Assembly (NCBI RefSeq): GCF_017894365.1
Contig: NZ_CP059467.1
Coordinates: 1,302,001 to 1,366,000, forward strand
Origin: Aromatoleum bremense
Lineage (GTDB): Bacteria > Pseudomonadota > Gammaproteobacteria > Burkholderiales > Rhodocyclaceae
Length of the DNA: 64,000 nt
Direction: 5' to 3'
Both the position numbers and the translations under genes were made by a program. This document shows positions 62,365 through 64,000 of this stretch, piece after piece. The first letter of the stretch is position 1, and each line of letters opens with the position of its first letter. The notes under the pieces are model-generated. The model made no database searches. It had not been told where the DNA came from and was given only the letters and a program-made list of their open reading frames with translations.

Positions 62365-63513
62365 ATGAAAATGAAAACGATGCTGATGGTCCTGTCAGGC
62401 CTTTTCCTGACAGCATCCCTGCCGGCCCACGCGCAGGTCAGAATCGGCGTGGTTTCGTCCGCGACCGGCCCGACGGCGCTGGTCGGCATTCCGCAGAAGA
62501 ACACGGTGGCGCTGCTGCCGGCGAAGATCGGTGACCTGACGGTCGAGTACATCGCGCTCGACGACGCGAGCGACCCGACTGCGTCGGTGACCGCGGTCAA
62601 GAAGCTGATCTCGGAACAGAACGTCGACGCGATCATCGGGCCCTCCGGCTCGCCGAACGCGATGGGCGTGATCCAGTTCATCGCCGAGGCCGGCGTGCCG
62701 CTGCTCGCGCCGGTCGGCACCGCGGCGGTCGTCACGCCGATGGACGACAAGAAGCGATGGGTGTTCAAGACCACCCAGAACGACGACATCATCGCCAGGG
62801 CGCTGATGGAGCACATGGTCAAGAGCGGCGTGAAGACGATCGGCTTCATCGGCGTCGGCGACCCGTACGGCGAAAACTGGTACAAGGTGTTCTCCGCGCT
62901 CGCCGCGGCGAAGGGCATCCAGATCACCGCGAACGAGCGCTTCCAGCGCCAGGACGCGTCGGTCACCGGCCAGAGCCTGAAGATCCTCGGCGCGAACCCC
63001 GACGCGGTGCTCGTCGCCGCCGCCGGCGGCCCGGCGGTGCTGCCGCAGACGACGCTGCGCGACCAGGGCTACACCGGCCGGATCTACCAGACCCACGGCG
63101 CCGCGCTGCCGGACTTCCTCAAGCTCGGCGGCAAGAAGGTCGAAGGCACGATCCTCGCCGCGAGCCTGATGCTGGTGCTGCCCGAGATCGCCGACAGCAA
63201 CCCGTCGAAGAAGGTCGCGACCGAGTACATCGCCGCGTACGAAAAGGCGTACGGCTCGCGGCCGGCGACCTTCGGCGCCAACGTCTATGACGCCGGCCTG
63301 CTGCTGCAGCAGGCGATCCCGCTCGCCGCGAAGACCGCGAAGCCCGGCACGAAGGAGTTCCGCGCGGCGCTGCGCGACAACCTCGAGCGGACTACCGAGC
63401 TGATCGGTACGCAGGGCGTCTACAACATGACGAAGGACGACCACAGCGGCTTCGACGAACGCGGCCGCGTGCTGATCGCGGTCAAGGACGGCGGCTGGAC
63501 GCTGGCGAAATAA
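62365..63513 (+). CDS. Branched-chain-amino-acid-type ABC transporter periplasmic binding protein
   Basis: The 382-residue protein has a signal peptide with cleavage after P-A-H-A near residue 24. The mature start V-R-I-G-V-V-S-S-A-T-G-P-T-A is that of LivK/aromatic-acid binding proteins. No permease or ATPase gene accompanies it. In this setting it may bind indoleacetate or a related aromatic acid. CAGGAGA precedes the ATG. A 217-bp gap with a hairpin separates it from iaaL. Confidence 0.85.
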   Translation: MKMKTMLMVLSGLFLTASLPAHAQVRIGVVSSATGPTALVGIPQKNTVALLPAKIGDLTVEYIALDDASDPTASVTAVKKLISEQNVDAIIGPSGSPNAMGVIQFIAEAGVPLLAPVGTAAVVTPMDDKKRWVFKTTQNDDIIARALMEHMVKSGVKTIGFIGVGDPYGENWYKVFSALAAAKGIQITANERFQRQDASVTGQSLKILGANPDAVLVAAAGGPAVLPQTTLRDQGYTGRIYQTHGAALPDFLKLGGKKVEGTILAASLMLVLPEIADSNPSKKVATEYIAAYEKAYGSRPATFGANVYDAGLLLQQAIPLAAKTAKPGTKEFRAALRDNLERTTELIGTQGVYNMTKDDHSGFDERGRVLIAVKDGGWTLAK

Positions 63514-63617
63514 GCGTCATCGGGGCGGGGCGCTGCGGCGCCCGCCCGTCGCGCCCCTGCCGGTTGCGGGCCCGGTCGATGTGTTGCGCCGGGCGCGTGC
63601 TGGCGCAGAACCGCCGC

Positions 63618-64000
63618 TCACGGATAACCGGCGCTGCGCGTGACCTCGTCCCGCGTCATCGTCAGCCGCACCAAACCCGCCCCCCAGTCGATGTAATCCA
63701 GCGCTTCGACGGGGATCAGGACGTGCCCGCTCGCCACCCAGTTGCGCTTGTCGACGAGCAGGTAACCGACGCTCCAGTTCTCGTCGTCGATAAGGAAGTC
63801 CTCGACGGTGCCGATCGTGCCATCCATTGCCGCGATGTCGTACCCGACGACTTCGGCGCCGCTGCGCAGATGAGAGCGTTCAGCGGCCTCGATCTCGCGT
63901 TCGGCAATGGCTTCCAACTGGCGCCCCTCGTTCCCCGGCTGCAGTTGCGCCGTTCCGAGCAACATGCCGAACGGGCCGCCGGCCCGGCTGTGCGGGCCGT
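63618..64000 (-). CDS. PRC-barrel protein, 5' part outside the window
   Basis: The visible 127 codons contain one PRC-barrel (V-V-G-Y-D-I-A-A-M-D-G-T-I-G-T-V-E-D-F-L-I-D-D). Before it is a linker (E-I-E-A-A-E-R-S-H-L-R) typical of the middle of proteins with two PRC barrels. The frame is open to the edge, so the ATG at 63965 is probably internal. Function is unknown. Confidence 0.7.
   Translation of the reverse strand, partial: GPHSRAGGPFGMLLGTAQLQPGNEGRQLEAIAEREIEAAERSHLRSGAEVVGYDIAAMDGTIGTVEDFLIDDENWSVGYLLVDKRNWVASGHVLIPVEALDYIDWGAGLVRLTMTRDEVTRSAGYP

Noticed and set aside
1..64000. tRNA, rRNA or CRISPR arrays
   Set aside because: Reading through the intergenic regions showed no cloverleaf with a CCA end, no rRNA-like segment and no regularly spaced repeats.

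Overview
The window is high-GC DNA from a betaproteobacterium that most resembles the denitrifying aromatic degraders of the Aromatoleum/Azoarcus/Thauera group (Rhodocyclales). The strongest pointer is a cluster matching the anaerobic indole-3-acetate (iaa) pathway described for Aromatoleum aromaticum and Azoarcus evansii. The PQQ operon, a sigma-54 type IV pilin gene and a dense load of IS and toxin-antitoxin genes fit. Functions come from reading motifs; no database search was possible.

Layout. 1-1.2 kb: edge of a reverse-strand gene and a glutathione transferase. 1.35-12.99 kb: PQQ biosynthesis in the order pqqB-pqqC-pqqA-pqqD-proline iminopeptidase, then pqqE with a tail of four small or metabolic genes. 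The two parts are separated by a Fur-type iron-uptake cluster on the other strand (TonB receptor, DUF3649, PepSY membrane protein, DUF3325). 13-19 kb: a membrane diguanylate cyclase, an AidB-like acyl-CoA dehydrogenase, an Xre/RES toxin-antitoxin pair and a TDT-family transporter. 19-22 kb: an orphan MNT nucleotidyltransferase, a secreted PHB-depolymerase-type esterase and a Sel1-repeat protein. 22-26 kb: pilA behind a sigma-54 promoter, then a membrane sulfatase-superfamily gene split by a 1486-bp insertion sequence.

26-32.3 kb: an island of toxin-antitoxin modules (Phd/ParE, two DUF1778-GNAT pairs, VapBC, several MNT genes without HEPN partners), flanked by a truncated EAL gene and a truncated patatin gene. 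32.3-35.4 kb: nudC and a CusRS-type two-component system. 35.6-38.2 kb: four tightly spaced genes of unknown role, including an Xre-type regulator and a GIY-YIG-like protein; this is the best candidate here for an undescribed system. 38.4-42.6 kb: a large MalT/LuxR-type regulator apparently co-transcribed with a thioesterase and two small genes.

43-63.5 kb: the iaa region. A hydroxyacyl-CoA dehydrogenase/enoyl-CoA hydratase fusion and a TetR-type regulator lie on the minus strand. A GntR regulator, thiolase, indoleacetate-CoA ligase, hydantoinase-like pair, acyl-CoA dehydrogenase, B12-dependent mutase pair, three-subunit molybdenum hydroxylase, class III CoA-transferase and a periplasmic binding protein lie on the plus strand. 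In the published model the Mo enzyme oxidises the pyrrole ring, the hydantoinase-like pair opens it, the CoA-transferase activates (2-aminophenyl)succinate, and the mutase converts it to the benzylmalonyl-CoA form. IaaF oxidatively decarboxylates that, and the fusion protein and thiolase finish with 2-aminobenzoyl-CoA and acetyl-CoA. A perfect TGTATACA-centred palindrome before the GntR gene, with a half-matching copy before the fusion gene, suggests one regulator for both arms. The window ends in a PRC-barrel gene cut by the edge.
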